Of a stretch of 64,000 bases of DNA, positions 63,551-64,000 are shown in pieces. Source of the stretch: Allofournierella_A excrementavium. Lineage in GTDB: Bacteria; Bacillota; Clostridia; Oscillospirales; Ruminococcaceae. The position numbers and the translations under genes were made by a program. Position 1 is the first letter of the stretch. Every line of letters starts with the position of its first letter. Location of the stretch: NCBI GenBank assembly GCA_019120375.1, contig DWVE01000006.1, positions 1-64,000 of the forward strand, written 5' to 3'. The notes beneath the pieces were generated by a model, which saw nothing but the letters and a program-made list of their open reading frames with translations, was not told the DNA's origin and ran no database searches.

Positions 63551-63642
63551 TCTCCTCACGGAAAAAGCAATAGCGCGATGCAAAATCAACGCTGTGTTGC
63601 TTTTCGCGAGACTGCACAGGAAAGGGTGCGAAATTTCAGGTC

Positions 63643-64000
63643 ATGCTGAAAAACGAATGGAAAGCTCTGCGGAGCAACTGGATCATGCTGGTGGTGATGG
63701 TGGCCGTGGTGGCCATCCCCACCATCTACACCACGCTGTTTCTCGGGTCCATGTGGGACCCCTACGGCAGTGTGGACCGTCTGCCGGTGGCGGTGGTGAA
63801 CGGGGACCAGCCGGTGGAATACAACGGCGAGACGCTGTCCGTCGGCAGCGAGCTGGCCGACAACCTGCGGGAGGACGGCTCCCTTGATTTTCATTTTGTG
63901 GACGCGGACGCCGCCCAAAAGGGCCTTGCGGACGGGACCTATTACATGGTCATCACCATCCCCAAGGACTTTTCCGCCAACGCGGCCACCGTCACCGACC
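63643..64000 (+). CDS. YhgE/Pip-domain membrane protein, cut by the window end
   Basis: The first 119 residues of a larger protein. MLKNEWKALRSNWIMLVVMV, followed by AIPTIYTTLFLGSMWDPYG and LPVAVVNGD, is the conserved N-terminus of YhgE/Pip (ABC-2-like) membrane proteins, which include phage-infection proteins and ESX/type VII-linked factors. One membrane helix is followed by an extracellular domain (FHFVDADAAQKGLADGTYYM). The start at 63643 follows AGGTC weakly. Its promoter carries an inverted repeat that probably binds the divergent TetR protein. The rest lies beyond base 64000. Confidence 0.88.
   Translation, partial: MLKNEWKALRSNWIMLVVMVAVVAIPTIYTTLFLGSMWDPYGSVDRLPVAVVNGDQPVEYNGETLSVGSELADNLREDGSLDFHFVDADAAQKGLADGTYYMVITIPKDFSANAATVTD

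Overview
The window reads as a GC-rich chromosomal segment of an anaerobic member of the Clostridia. The best guess is Oscillospiraceae (Faecalibacterium / Gemmiger / Subdoligranulum-like). The basis is strong G/C preference at third codon positions, AGGAGG ribosome sites, near-consensus sigma-A promoters, rubredoxin, a YhgE/Pip protein, a 7TMR-DISM sensor kinase and clostridial-type mobile-element genes. The family-level assignment is inference.

Layout. (1) 1-1.3 kb: a self-cleaving S24 (LexA/CI-type) repressor followed by an SRAP (YedK/HMCES-type) gene, a small DNA-damage module. (2) 1.4-12.9 kb: a complete type I-E CRISPR-Cas locus read right to left, in the order cas3-casA-casB-casC-casD-casE-cas1-cas2-array. 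The array has 38 repeats on an exact 61-bp period. Cas2 is fused to a DnaQ-like DEDDh exonuclease whose frame is broken by one base in a T5 run. (3) 13.1-13.5 kb: a small ribbon-helix-helix regulator with its own promoter and three palindromic operators, directly upstream of cas3. (4) 13.8-26.5 kb: an accessory island. It carries an excisionase and tyrosine integrase, a GHKL-ATPase/PD-(D/E)xK protein, a small DUF6809-like protein, three HipA-fold kinases (one paired with an AbrB-domain protein), an IS256-family remnant, a YkgJ-type cysteine-cluster protein and a tandem pair of large tyrosine-recombinase-like proteins, one apparently inactive. A hairpin with a shared GGTGTT core occurs three times here. 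The island ends beside the 3' end of a tRNA-Pro gene. (5) 26.7-27.8 kb: tRNA-Pro, rubredoxin and nitroreductase. (6) 27.85-53.0 kb: one uninterrupted gene for an 8,386-residue secreted, membrane-anchored repeat protein. It is preceded by a membrane-anchored TPR protein and an OmpR-type response regulator with a 7TMR-DISM histidine kinase. (7) 56.9-61.6 kb: a FadR-type GntR regulator divergent from hypB - large FeS/FAD oxidoreductase - hypA. (8) 61.7-64 kb: a polytopic membrane protein, a TetR regulator and the start of a YhgE/Pip protein.

How the parts fit. The left 26 kb is defence and mobility: adaptive immunity, a candidate GHKL-nuclease defence gene and kinase modules of toxin-antitoxin type, several with operator-like palindromes in or near their promoters. 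The middle is a cell-surface locus in which a sensor pair sits next to a giant filament-like protein. The right end is metal and redox metabolism with local regulators. The best candidates for undescribed biology are the AbrB-HipA pair and its two kinase relatives, the GHKL-nuclease cassette, the tandem recombinases, the repeated GGTGTT hairpin and the giant surface protein.
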